Assembly (NCBI GenBank): GCA_003285105.1
Contig: CP030158.1
Span: 4,140,449-4,204,448, forward strand
Source of the DNA: Roseithermus sacchariphilus
GTDB taxonomy: Bacteria; Bacteroidota; Rhodothermia; Rhodothermales; MEBIC09517
Reading direction: 5' to 3'
DNA: 64,000 nt
Below, in pieces: positions 1-7,782 of this stretch. Positions within the stretch are counted from its first letter, which is position 1. Every line of letters begins with the position of its first letter. A model generated the notes under the pieces. The model worked only from the letters and a program-made list of their open reading frames with translations, was not told the origin of the DNA and searched no databases. The position numbers were made by a program, and so were the translations under genes.

Positions 1-11
1 GCGCCGCCGGC

Positions 12-995
12 TCAACTCAGTAACTGCGTCAGCTTCAGGAGCTCGTAGTTGATGTTCTTTTTACGGCTCCACACGTTTCGCATGGAGGTCAGTTTCACCT
101 CGTTGTTCACGATGCCCACCATCACCCCGGAGTGCCCTTCGAGCAGCGCCTCGACGGCGGCGGCGCCGAGCCGGCTGGCGAGCACCCGGTCCCGCGCCGT
201 GGGCGAGCCGCCGCGCTGGGTGTGGCCGAGGATGCAGACGCGGATGTCGATGTGGGAGAACGCGCCGTCTTCGAGCAGGGCCTGCTCGATCCGTTGCGCC
301 CCGCCGAGTTCCTCGCCCTCGGCGACGACGACGATCGAAGACCGCGTCTGCGCCGACATCAGCGAGTGGATACGCTCCTTGATCTCGTCCAGTTCGACGA
401 GTGTTTCGGGGATCAGCACCAGCTCCGCCCCCCCGCCGATGGCGCAGTTGAGCGCGATGAAGCCGGCATCTCGCCCCATGACCTCGACGAGGAACAGCCG
501 GTCGTGCGCATCGGCGGTATCTCGAATACGGTCGATGTTCTCCAGCGCCGTGTTGAGGGCCGTGTCGTACCCGATGGTTTCGTCCGTCCCGAACAGGTCG
601 TTGTCGATGGTACCGGGGCAGCCGACGATGGGGATATGGTGTTCTTCGGTGAAGATGGACGCTCCGCGGAGCGTTCCGTCGCCGCCGATGGCGACGAGGC
701 CCTGCACGCCGGCCTCGCGCAGATTGGCTGCCGCGCGGGCACGGCCTTCGGGCGTCTGAAAGCGTTTGGAGCGGGCACTTTTCAGGATGGTGCCGCCCTG
801 CTGCACGATGTTCGAAACCGAACGGCCGTCGATCTCCACGAAATCCCCCTCGATCATCCCGGCATAGCCGCGCCGGATGCCGATGACCTCCAGATCGTGA
901 GCGGCAGCGGTTCGCACGACGGCCCGCACACAGGCGTTCATGCCGGGCGCATCGCCGCCGCTGGTGTACACACCGATCCGTTTCAGGGTGTCCAT
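12..995 (-). CDS. pfkA: ATP-dependent 6-phosphofructokinase
   Basis: Cytoplasmic glycolytic enzyme converting fructose-6-phosphate and ATP to fructose-1,6-bisphosphate. 327 residues, close to the usual 320. The N-terminal GGDAPGMN loop (residues 13-20) is intact. The GGDGT and PGTIDND motifs carry Gly where PPi-dependent enzymes carry Asp and Lys, which points to ATP as phosphoryl donor. The catalytic TIDND segment and a GHTQRGG effector/substrate segment are present. The ATG start gives a standard N-terminus. It stands alone, 120 bases from the next gene. The first 11 bases of the window hold nothing recognisable. Confidence 0.96.
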   Translation of the reverse strand: MDTLKRIGVYTSGGDAPGMNACVRAVVRTAAAHDLEVIGIRRGYAGMIEGDFVEIDGRSVSNIVQQGGTILKSARSKRFQTPEGRARAAANLREAGVQGLVAIGGDGTLRGASIFTEEHHIPIVGCPGTIDNDLFGTDETIGYDTALNTALENIDRIRDTADAHDRLFLVEVMGRDAGFIALNCAIGGGAELVLIPETLVELDEIKERIHSLMSAQTRSSIVVVAEGEELGGAQRIEQALLEDGAFSHIDIRVCILGHTQRGGSPTARDRVLASRLGAAAVEALLEGHSGVMVGIVNNEVKLTSMRNVWSRKKNINYELLKLTQLLS

Positions 996-1115
996 ACGTG
1001 GTGGGGAGTTGATTGGGGGAAGAAAAGAAGCGCCCAGAAGCCGGATCTCCGGCCGCCGGGGCGGGCCCTCCGGGCCGCCCTCCCGTGCAGGCTATCCCTT
1101 CGTGCGGTCAGCAGC

Positions 1116-2030
1116 TCACCCACGCGGCGCCAGCGGGCGCGCTACCACAATGCCCACCTGGATCGTGTTGTTCTCCACGTAGGTTTGAAGATCCGGCGAA
1201 ACCTTGACGGCGCCCGAGGTGGAGGCATGCAGCAAACCGGTCCGTCCCCGGGCGTCCCGGTAGACCAGGCCGGTGTGTGTGACGTCCAGCCCCTCCAGGC
1301 TCGTCGCCAGCGCCACGATGTCGCCCGGCTCCAGGGCGGGATACACCTCGCGGATGCGGTCCTGGGGGATGTAGTAGAGCGCCAGGTCCGCCAGATCGGC
1401 TTCCATGGCCCGGATGCCCTGAAACAGCGAATCGTCGGCCGCAAAGCGGGGGTAGCTGTCTCGATGGCGGCTCATGAAGTTGAGCTGCTTCTCCAGCGGC
1501 TCACCGCCCAGTTCGGCGGTGATGTTTCGCACGATGCCCCGCGCCTCGTTGTCTGCGATCCACTCGGAGAAGTAATGCAGCCGGCTACAGTAGCCGTTCA
1601 TCCGGCCGTCGCGGTAGCGCTGCTCTTCGATGTGCCGGGCGAAGGTGTCGAAGCGATAGTCCTGCCGGGCAATGCCGCGAGCCATCGCCAGCACGGTTTC
1701 GACGAAGAGCACGCAGTCGAATCCGTCGAAGCGGAGCACCAGGCGCTCCTCGGGCGGCTCGTCCAGCAGGCCGGCCCGGTACGGCGTGCCCACGAACTGC
1801 TCGCCGACGCGTTGCATGATCTCGCCGATGGGGCGCTCGTGCAGCGCGTGCTCGCGGGCATACGCCATCACCCGCCGGAACGCCTCCCGGTCCGCGTCGG
1901 ACGCGACGGCCGCGGGCAGCGCCGCCGGGACGACGCGACCCGCCTCGCCGCCGGGGGCGGGCGTCTGCGGCCGGCACCCGACCAGCGCGACGAGGGAAAC
2001 CAGGATCGTACCGAGCAACAGGGCGCGCAT
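1116..2030 (-). CDS. DUF1460 (amidase-like, NlpC/P60-related) lipoprotein
   Basis: Predicted envelope lipoprotein of 304 residues. The ORF is open further upstream, but only the ATG at 2030 gives a signal peptide ending in a lipobox (LVGC, lipidated Cys19) and avoids overlap with aat. The body matches the DUF1460 family, which has an NlpC/P60-like fold and is linked to cell-wall peptide or amide hydrolysis. The likely catalytic Cys lies in FDGFDCVLFVE and a His in VTHTGLV. Substrate is not determinable from sequence. It sits 38 bases downstream of aat on the same strand and may be co-transcribed. Confidence 0.8.
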   Translation of the reverse strand: MRALLLGTILVSLVALVGCRPQTPAPGGEAGRVVPAALPAAVASDADREAFRRVMAYAREHALHERPIGEIMQRVGEQFVGTPYRAGLLDEPPEERLVLRFDGFDCVLFVETVLAMARGIARQDYRFDTFARHIEEQRYRDGRMNGYCSRLHYFSEWIADNEARGIVRNITAELGGEPLEKQLNFMSRHRDSYPRFAADDSLFQGIRAMEADLADLALYYIPQDRIREVYPALEPGDIVALATSLEGLDVTHTGLVYRDARGRTGLLHASTSGAVKVSPDLQTYVENNTIQVGIVVARPLAPRG

Positions 2031-2068
2031 GAGGCAGCGGATGGCGGATGGAACGGATGGCGGTGGGG

Positions 2069-2650
2069 TTACCAGGAGGCGGCTACCCGCAGCGCCTGGC
2101 GCAGGCGGCGGAGGTAGTCCTCCCGCGGGATCTCGATGCCGCCGAAGCGGGCCAGGTGCTCCGTCCGGTACTGGGTATCGAGCAAGACGAACCCGCCTCG
2201 CCGGAGCCGGTGCACCAGATGGACCAGCGCCACCTTCGAGGCATCCCGCACACGGTGAAACATCGACTCCCCGAAAAAGGCTCCCCCCAGCGCCACGCCG
2301 TACAGCCCCCCCGCCAGTTCCCCGCCGTGCCAGCACTCAATGCTGTGCGCATGGCCGAGGACGTGCAGCCGCTCGTACGCGGCGATGAGCTCCGCAGACA
2401 GCCAGGTCTCCTCCCGATCGGCACAGGCACGGATGACGGCCCCGAAGGCCTCATCCGCCGTCACCTCGAAGCGCTCCTGACGCACGAGGCGCGCCACGGA
2501 CCGGGGTACGTGGAAGGCGTCGAGGGGGAGGATGCCCCGCGGGTCGGGGGCAAACCAGTAGACGGCGTCCTCCTCGTCGGGGTCCGCCATGGGGAAAAGG
2601 CCGTTCGCATAGGCATAGAGCAGCCGTTCAGGCATCAAGTCGAGCACCAT
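2069..2650 (-). CDS. aat: Leucyl/phenylalanyl-tRNA--protein transferase
   Basis: Adds Leu or Phe from aminoacyl-tRNA to N-terminal Arg/Lys of proteins, creating N-degrons. 193 residues, shorter than the E. coli enzyme (about 234) but typical of other phyla. Diagnostic segments are YANGLFPMAD near the N-terminus, WFAPDPRGILPLD, and GESMFHRVRDASKVAL (tRNA/aminoacyl pocket). An alternative start at MPERLL would shorten it by 5 residues. The N-degron adaptor clpS is at 63104, so both ends of the Leu/N-degron route are in this window. Confidence 0.93.
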   Translation of the reverse strand: MVLDLMPERLLYAYANGLFPMADPDEEDAVYWFAPDPRGILPLDAFHVPRSVARLVRQERFEVTADEAFGAVIRACADREETWLSAELIAAYERLHVLGHAHSIECWHGGELAGGLYGVALGGAFFGESMFHRVRDASKVALVHLVHRLRRGGFVLLDTQYRTEHLARFGGIEIPREDYLRRLRQALRVAASW

Positions 2651-2750
2651 GGCCCCGTATCCGTCGGCTTTTCACAGGGAAGGTCTGCGTGTGAATCAGC
2701 CGTTTGTATCTTGACGACAGCCACCAGGTTCACCACAACCGCCCGCTCCC

Positions 2751-3269
2751 GTGTCGACCCATCCCCTGCCCGACGGAACCTACCGCGCTGAGGTAGGCGA
2801 CCGCACCTTTGATCTGCGCCTGGAGGGAGGCACCCTCTTCATCGACGACCGCCCTGTCTCCTATTCGTTCGAGCCGCTGTCCGACGCCTGTTTCTCGCTG
2901 CTGCTGGAAGGCCGCAGCCTGCCCGTCGTCGTGGAGGAACTGCCCGGCGGCCGGCTGCGCGTCACCGCACGCGGCCGGCGGGCGGAGGTCCGGGTGAAAG
3001 ACGAGCAGGACCTGCTGCTGGAGCGCTTCGGCATGGCCGGTGGGAGCACGGCGGCGGAACGCGAGGTCCGCGCCCCCATGCCGGGCCTGGTGCTCTCGGT
3101 GCAGGTGGAAGCCGGACAGACGGTTCGCAAAGGCGATACGCTGCTGGTGCTCGAAGCGATGAAGATGGAGAACGAACTGCGGGCACCGGGGGAAGCCGTC
3201 GTGGCCTCCGTGCACGTCGCACCGGGCGACGCCGTCGGGAAGAACGCCTTGCTCGTCACCTTCGCATAG
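2751..3269 (+). CDS. Biotin/lipoyl attachment-domain protein (biotin carboxyl carrier)
   Basis: 172-residue biotin carrier. The last 75 residues form a biotinyl domain with the EAMKMEN biotinylation motif (Lys modified), preceded by APMPGLV. The first 90 residues resemble the subdomain that precedes the biotinyl domain in acyl-CoA carboxylase alpha chains and stand-alone BCCPs. Start is GTG ([12 protein letters not shown]); no ATG is available nearby. A TATCTTG at 2707-2713 could be its -10. The likely partner carboxylase/carboxyltransferase genes are not in the window. It is followed after 13 bases by the SDR gene, suggesting an operon. Confidence 0.85.
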   Translation: MSTHPLPDGTYRAEVGDRTFDLRLEGGTLFIDDRPVSYSFEPLSDACFSLLLEGRSLPVVVEELPGGRLRVTARGRRAEVRVKDEQDLLLERFGMAGGSTAAEREVRAPMPGLVLSVQVEAGQTVRKGDTLLVLEAMKMENELRAPGEAVVASVHVAPGDAVGKNALLVTFA

Positions 3270-3282
3270 CCCTCACACGCCC

Positions 3283-4272
3283 GTGTCGATCCTCGTCACC
3301 GGTGCCACCGGGTTTCTCGGGGCCGAACTGACACGCCAGCTCGTGCATGAGGGCGCCCGCGTGCGCATCCTGTGCCGCCCGACGTCGCGGCTGGACCTGC
3401 TCGGCGAGGCCGCCGCACACGTGGAGGTGGCCGAGGGCGACGTCACCGACCCGACCAGCCTGCCCGCGGCGCTGCACGGCATCCGGCAGGTCTATCACGT
3501 GGCCGGCTACGTCGGCATGGGCGGGCGGCGCGACCGCGAGCGGCTCTTCCGGGTCAACGTCCGGGGCACGGCGCACGTGGTCGATGCCGCCCTGGCGGCG
3601 GGGGTGGAGCGGCTGGTGCACACGTCGAGCATCGCCACGCTGGGCAGCCCGGCCATCCCGCAGGACGGCGACGCGCTCCTGGACGAGACGGCGACGTGGC
3701 AACCGGGCCGCTCCGCCACGGTCTACGGCTGGTCGAAGTACCAGGCCGAGTTGGAGATCCATCGCGGCATCGCCGAGGGGCTGGACGCCGTCATCGTCAA
3801 CCCGTCGCTCATCTTCGGTCCGGGCCGCCCCGGCGAGAACACCATGCGGATCGTAGAGCGCGTGCGGCGCGGTACGCTGCCGGGCATCCCGCCGGGCGGC
3901 ACCAACGTGGTCGACGTCGCCGACGTCGCCGCCGGGCACCGTCTTGCGATGGCCCGCGGCCGCACCGGCGCCCGCTACATCCTCGGCAGCGAGAACCTGT
4001 CCTGGGCGGCCATCCTCGGCACGCTGGCCGAGGCCTTCGGCGTCGAGCCGCCGCGCTTCCGGCTCCCCGGGACGCTGCTGCTGGCCTCGGCGGTGCTGGC
4101 CGAGGCCACCGCCTGGCTCACGCGCCGTCCCGCCCCCCTCACGCGCGAGACGGCCCGTACGGCCATTCAGACGCGGCGATACAGCAACGCCCGGGCCGTG
4201 CGCGAGCTGGGCTGCTCCTTCCGCCCGTTCCGGGATACCGCCGCCCGCCTGGCCGCTGTCCTGAACGCCTGA
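3283..4272 (+). CDS. NAD(P)-dependent epimerase/dihydroflavonol-4-reductase-like SDR
   Basis: 329-residue extended short-chain dehydrogenase. GTG start 13 bases after the biotin-carrier gene. Rossmann glycine motif GATGFLG at residues 7-13; catalytic YGWSK (YxxxK) near residue 150; HTSS upstream as the catalytic Ser region. The family includes dihydroflavonol-4-reductase-like and hopanoid-associated sugar epimerases; substrate cannot be told. Possible co-transcription with the biotin carrier does not by itself define a pathway. Confidence 0.82.
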   Translation: MSILVTGATGFLGAELTRQLVHEGARVRILCRPTSRLDLLGEAAAHVEVAEGDVTDPTSLPAALHGIRQVYHVAGYVGMGGRRDRERLFRVNVRGTAHVVDAALAAGVERLVHTSSIATLGSPAIPQDGDALLDETATWQPGRSATVYGWSKYQAELEIHRGIAEGLDAVIVNPSLIFGPGRPGENTMRIVERVRRGTLPGIPPGGTNVVDVADVAAGHRLAMARGRTGARYILGSENLSWAAILGTLAEAFGVEPPRFRLPGTLLLASAVLAEATAWLTRRPAPLTRETARTAIQTRRYSNARAVRELGCSFRPFRDTAARLAAVLNA

Positions 4273-4284
4273 AGCCGATCGCGC

Positions 4285-4623
4285 TCAGGGCGCCAGCTGC
4301 ACCTCCACGCACCGCGGGCAATCCAGCCAGGGCTCGGCCGGAATGTGGGGCAACGCCCGCGGACTGACGCCGCGCTCGAACACCGGCCGGAACAGCACCT
4401 CCCCCTCCTGGTGCGCCTCGCCGCAGGTATGGCAGGCCGCCCGGCCTTCGAGCCGGACGGGCGTGTACCCCGCCACCACCCAGCCATCGTGCCCGACGTG
4501 CGTCGCCAGGCTCTCCAGCGCCGCCCGCACCGTCTGCGATTTGTTTCCGCCGTAGTAGGTCCTGGCCAGCCGTTCCAGCAGTTCCACCGTGGCGGCGTCC
4601 AGCGTAAAGTTGAGCCGCTTCAT
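4285..4623 (-). CDS. Ribbon-helix-helix protein with Cys-rich C-terminal half
   Basis: 112 residues. Residues 1-40 (KRLNFTLDAATVELLERLA...) fit a CopG/Arc-type ribbon-helix-helix DNA-binding fold. The C-terminal half has CHTCGEAH and CPRC, a likely zinc or metal site. The upstream in-frame sequence belongs to the MerC-like region, and ATG 4623 is preceded by CGGAGGA, a good ribosome-binding site that is tandemly duplicated (4627-4662). It lies 77 bases downstream of the MerC-like gene on the same strand. A metal-responsive repressor of that gene is plausible but not demonstrated. Confidence 0.65.
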   Translation of the reverse strand: MKRLNFTLDAATVELLERLARTYYGGNKSQTVRAALESLATHVGHDGWVVAGYTPVRLEGRAACHTCGEAHQEGEVLFRPVFERGVSPRALPHIPAEPWLDCPRCVEVQLAP

Positions 4624-4626
4624 GGG

Positions 4627-4662
4627 TCCTCCGGTTGATCGGTGTTCCTCCGGTTGATCGGT
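4627..4662 (-). repeat. Tandem duplication of the RHH gene ribosome-binding site
   Basis: The 17-base block TCCTCCGGTTGATCGGT occurs at 4627-4643 and again at 4646-4662 (period 19). On the minus strand each copy supplies a GGAGGA Shine-Dalgarno-like core, one directly before the ATG at 4623 and one 19 bases further upstream. Confidence 0.85.
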
Positions 4663-4700
4663 TCTTGATGCCACACGGGATACCCGGAATGCCCGGGACC

Positions 4701-5123
4701 TCAGGCCACCGCCGACGCGGCCTTCACCCGGCAGGCGTGACGTCGTTGCCAGTTGCGCCCGTGCCCGGCAATCAACAACACGCTGCCGATCAGCGTGAGG
4801 CCGGTGCCCCACCCGTCGCCCAGCACGTCGTGCCCCAGCAGGGCCGCCGCCACGATGATCGCCAGCCCGCTGCTCAGCAGGCCGAGCACGCCGCGGTCGC
4901 GGTGCTGCCGGTATCCCGAACGGGCCGCCAGCGCGGTCGTCGGGACCAGCAGCACGGCCAGCACCAGGTGGAACCCGTCGTGCACCGCCGCCAGCGTGGA
5001 CCACAGCGGAGCCACCGCCAGCGCCACGGGAAGCAGCAGACAATGCACGATGCACAGCCCGGACAGGGCGATGCCGAGGCGATCCCAGCCACTCCACTTG
5101 ATGCGGATTCCAGACGAGGCCAT
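4701..5123 (-). CDS. MerC-domain integral membrane protein
   Basis: 140 residues, four predicted membrane helices. The first helix carries SGLCIVHCLLLPVALA, matching the paired-Cys helix of MerC, and the protein ends in a short basic tail containing one more Cys. MerC transports mercuric ions in mer operons, but MerC-domain proteins in Bacteroidota are often outside mer loci and may handle other metals. No other mer gene is nearby. A perfect palindrome lies 40 bases upstream of the ATG (5163-5183), and the RHH gene follows downstream. Confidence 0.75.
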   Translation of the reverse strand: MASSGIRIKWSGWDRLGIALSGLCIVHCLLLPVALAVAPLWSTLAAVHDGFHLVLAVLLVPTTALAARSGYRQHRDRGVLGLLSSGLAIIVAAALLGHDVLGDGWGTGLTLIGSVLLIAGHGRNWQRRHACRVKAASAVA

Positions 5124-5162
5124 GAGTCAAGACGGGGTCTACGCGGATGCCACATGCGCCAA

Positions 5163-5183
5163 AGTGTGTACTCAATACACACT
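5163..5183. promoter_or_regulatory. Perfect 8-5-8 palindrome, probable operator
   Basis: AGTGTGTA at 5163-5170 is an exact inverted repeat of TACACACT at 5176-5183, with spacer CTCAA. It lies in the 146-base gap between the oxidoreductase stop and the MerC-like start. Its size and symmetry fit a dimeric metalloregulator (Fur/Zur-type) or RHH operator; which protein binds is unknown. Confidence 0.55.
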
Positions 5184-5269
5184 GCGCGGTCTACGCTCCG
5201 CCACACACCCGGATCCCGTCCGGCCGTCCTCGCCGATGCAGATGGCGTGAATCCCCGCAGGAACCCGAT

Positions 5270-6676
5270 TCAGCCCGGGACGCGCATGGCGACGGGATCC
5301 CACCGGATGGGGTGGCCGTCGCGGTAGCTGAGGTTGGAGAGCAACGCCGGCGCGGCGGCCCGGTACCCGAAGACGGCATCTTCGAAGACCGGCCGGCCGT
5401 TGCGCATGGCCTCGAAGAAGTAGGTGAAATGGTCGAAGCGGTCGTCGTAGCCGCGCGGCACGCGGTAGGTGCCGGCGGCCTCCACCTCGGGCGCCACCGG
5501 CCGCGGGTGCGTGGCCCGATACTGTTCGGCGAAGGCCTTCTGCTGCGCCTCGGAGAAGGTCCGCACGGAGTTGTAGCCCTCCAGCACCTCCTGCGCCGTA
5601 TGCCGGTGCATACCGACCTGCGACAGACGCAACTCACCCCAGTCCACCTCGATCATCCCCTCGTCGCCGATGAACCGGAAGCTGGAGCCACCGCCCCCGC
5701 CGTCGACGAAGTTGACCTGGAGCGCCAGCGTGAACGGCGGATGGGCCGGCGCCTCGGGATAGTCGAACAGCGCCATGTGCACGTCCGGCACGTCGCGGCC
5801 GTCTTTCCAGTGGCGGAGCCCGCCCGTCGCCATCACGCGGGTCGGGCCGAGGGCGTCGAGGACGTAGTGAATGGCGGTGAACAGATGCACGTACAGATCG
5901 CCGGCGACGCCCGTGCCGTAGTCCCAGTAGTTGCGCCAGCGGAAGAAGCGGACCGGGTCGAACGGCCGCTTCGGAGCCGTCCCCAGGAAGCGGTCCCAGT
6001 CGACCGTCTCCGGCGAGGCGTCGGTGGGGATCGAGTACTGCCAGGCTCCAATGGACGAGTTCCGGTTGTACCGGGCCTCGACCATGTTGAGGGTGCCGAT
6101 GGCCCCGCCGGCAATCAGGTCGCGCACCTTTTCGTAGAGCACCGAACTGGCGAACTGGCTGCCCACCTGGAACACCTGCCCTGTCCGCTGCTGTGCCTGG
6201 ATGACCGCCGGCCCCTCCTCGATGGTGTGCACCATCGGTTTCTCGCAGTAGACGGCTTTGCCCGCCTCCATCGCCTCGATGGAGATCGGCCGGTGCCAGT
6301 GATCGGGCGTGCAGACCAGCACGGCGTCCACGTCGTCGCGGGCCAGGATCTCCCGGTAATCGACGTACGTGGCGACGTCGGGGCCATACACCTCCCGCGT
6401 GCGCACCCGCCGGCCCTCGTAGAGATCGGCCACCGCCACCAGCTCGACGCCGGGCACCTGGAGCGCGGTGTCCGTGTCGATGAAGCCGATGATGCCCATC
6501 CCGATCGTCGCGATCCGGATGCGGTCGTTCGGGGCCACCACCGGCATCGGGCGGCGATCCAGCGTGCGGGTTCGGCTCGCCCAGGCCGTGTAGCCCAGGC
6601 CGGAGGTGACGACGGTCGTCGCAGCGATCTTCTGCAGGAAGCGACGGCGCGAGGCGGAGGGATCAGCGGTGTTCAT
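5270..6676 (-). CDS. Gfo/Idh/MocA-family oxidoreductase, Tat-exported
   Basis: 468 residues from the ATG at 6676. An upstream in-frame ATG exists, but 6676 places a twin-arginine signal (SRRRFLQK followed by a hydrophobic stretch) at the N-terminus. Rossmann motif IGMGIIG near residue 60; CTPDHWH and EKPM match the family's nucleotide-binding and catalytic region. Exported Gfo/Idh/MocA proteins are typical of Bacteroidota and Planctomycetes and usually act on sugars or cyclitols; substrate unknown. Followed by a 147-base gap with nothing recognisable. Confidence 0.87.
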   Translation of the reverse strand: MNTADPSASRRRFLQKIAATTVVTSGLGYTAWASRTRTLDRRPMPVVAPNDRIRIATIGMGIIGFIDTDTALQVPGVELVAVADLYEGRRVRTREVYGPDVATYVDYREILARDDVDAVLVCTPDHWHRPISIEAMEAGKAVYCEKPMVHTIEEGPAVIQAQQRTGQVFQVGSQFASSVLYEKVRDLIAGGAIGTLNMVEARYNRNSSIGAWQYSIPTDASPETVDWDRFLGTAPKRPFDPVRFFRWRNYWDYGTGVAGDLYVHLFTAIHYVLDALGPTRVMATGGLRHWKDGRDVPDVHMALFDYPEAPAHPPFTLALQVNFVDGGGGGSSFRFIGDEGMIEVDWGELRLSQVGMHRHTAQEVLEGYNSVRTFSEAQQKAFAEQYRATHPRPVAPEVEAAGTYRVPRGYDDRFDHFTYFFEAMRNGRPVFEDAVFGYRAAAPALLSNLSYRDGHPIRWDPVAMRVPG

Positions 6677-6823
6677 GGAAGCCGGGGCATCGTGACGGGG
6701 ACACAGTGCCCGGCCGGAGCCGCAATGCCCGGCCGGTTTCGCTATGTACGATGCACACGGCACCTCTGCAAGCCGTCACCCCCGGCCCCGCCGGGGCCGG
6801 CACGGTGCCGGCTGCGTGCCGGC

Positions 6824-7207
6824 TCAATCCGGGCTCTCGAAGAAGATGTACGAGGTGGAGTAGTCGCTGAACTCGAAGTAGACGCGCTTCTCCCCGTCAT
6901 CGACGACGCCGTTCAGGTTTTCGTCGAGCACCCCGTAGCCGAAGCGATACGGGCGCGACTCCTGCCCGCGCGTCGCCGTGGCGGTCGTGAGCTTGTCGAT
7001 CTTCAGGAAGCGCCGGACGAGCACGTGACCGGCGTAGACCTCCAGCACCCCGTCCGTGCCGGTCCAGTTCTGGATCGAGCGGCCGATGCGGTTCTGCGAT
7101 TCCTGCGTGCAACCGGGCGCGGCGGCCAGCATCAGCAGCAGGCCCGGCAGCAACACGACCGGCCGCCGCAGACCCGGCCACCGGCATCTCTGGTTCGTCA
7201 TGTTCAT
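6824..7207 (-). CDS. Hypothetical lipoprotein
   Basis: 127 residues. Basic N-terminus, hydrophobic helix and an AAPGC lipobox near residue 33 predict a lipoprotein. The mature part contains LDENLNGVVDDGEKR, a dockerin/EF-hand-like Asp/Asn loop, and no family I recognise. An alternative start two codons in (MTNQ) is equally possible. It is the last gene of the same-strand metal-type cluster, 25 bases after the DUF3299 gene, so it is probably co-transcribed. Confidence 0.6.
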   Translation of the reverse strand: MNMTNQRCRWPGLRRPVVLLPGLLLMLAAAPGCTQESQNRIGRSIQNWTGTDGVLEVYAGHVLVRRFLKIDKLTTATATRGQESRPYRFGYGVLDENLNGVVDDGEKRVYFEFSDYSTSYIFFESPD

Positions 7208-7232
7208 GGGATGATCCGATGGGTTGAACGGT

Positions 7233-7655
7233 TCAGCGCACGACGCGGGCGTCGCGGAGGCGGTAGTACATGCCCATCGGATCGTCCTCCAGCAGCTCCA
7301 GCGTGCCGATGACTTCGATGGGGTCGTAGGTGAACGGCACGGCCTCCGTCGCCACCACTTCGATGAGCGACTCGGGACCGCCGGGCATGCAGAAGAAGCA
7401 GTTGGCGACGGGCGCCGCGCTGAGGATGAAGTGCTGCTGTTCGGCCGCCTGGTCCAGCGGCATCATGAAGCCGTTGAGCCGGACTTCCTTCCCGGCCAGG
7501 GCCTGCACGGGCGGCTCGAACCGGGGCACGAACTGCTCCTGCTCGCCCCGGACGATCTGCACCTGGGCCAGCGTATCCCAGGAGATCTGCTGCTGGGCCA
7601 GCACGGCACCGGGGGCCAGCCCGAGCGCCATCACGAGAAGCCAGATTCGATGCAT
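7233..7655 (-). CDS. DUF3299 secreted protein
   Basis: 140 residues from the ATG at 7655, which gives a clean Sec signal peptide ending in VLAQQ. The mature part (VRLNGFMMPLD, NCFFCMPGGPES, PFTYDPIEVIGTLEL) matches DUF3299. Members are found beside MacB-like ABC transporters; in Vibrio the zinc-regulated zrgABCDE cluster includes one. FFCMPG supplies a possible metal-binding Cys pair with the preceding NC. It lies 127 bases after the ABC permease gene. Confidence 0.72.
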   Translation of the reverse strand: MHRIWLLVMALGLAPGAVLAQQQISWDTLAQVQIVRGEQEQFVPRFEPPVQALAGKEVRLNGFMMPLDQAAEQQHFILSAAPVANCFFCMPGGPESLIEVVATEAVPFTYDPIEVIGTLELLEDDPMGMYYRLRDARVVR

Positions 7656-7782
7656 AGCGTGGTCGATGCCTTCGGTTAAGGTACGCGCTGGCCGTTCCAA
7701 CCGCCGACCCGACGGAAGGCTCCGGCATGAAGCAAACAGTTCCAACGCCGTTCCCCCGGACAGCCGCCTCCGCCCGCCCCGT

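Noticed and set aside
132-2117. 661-residue plus-strand reading frame
   Set aside because: Shadow of pfkA and the DUF1460 gene on the other strand; long open antisense frames are expected at this G+C and the translation has no family features.
4701-5123. mer mercury-resistance operon
   Set aside because: No merR, merT, merP or merA nearby; only a MerC-like domain.
4624-5175. N-terminal extension of the RHH protein to 296 residues
   Set aside because: The upstream frame overlaps the MerC-like gene antisense-free but out of frame and shows no family similarity; a strong ribosome-binding site precedes ATG 4623.
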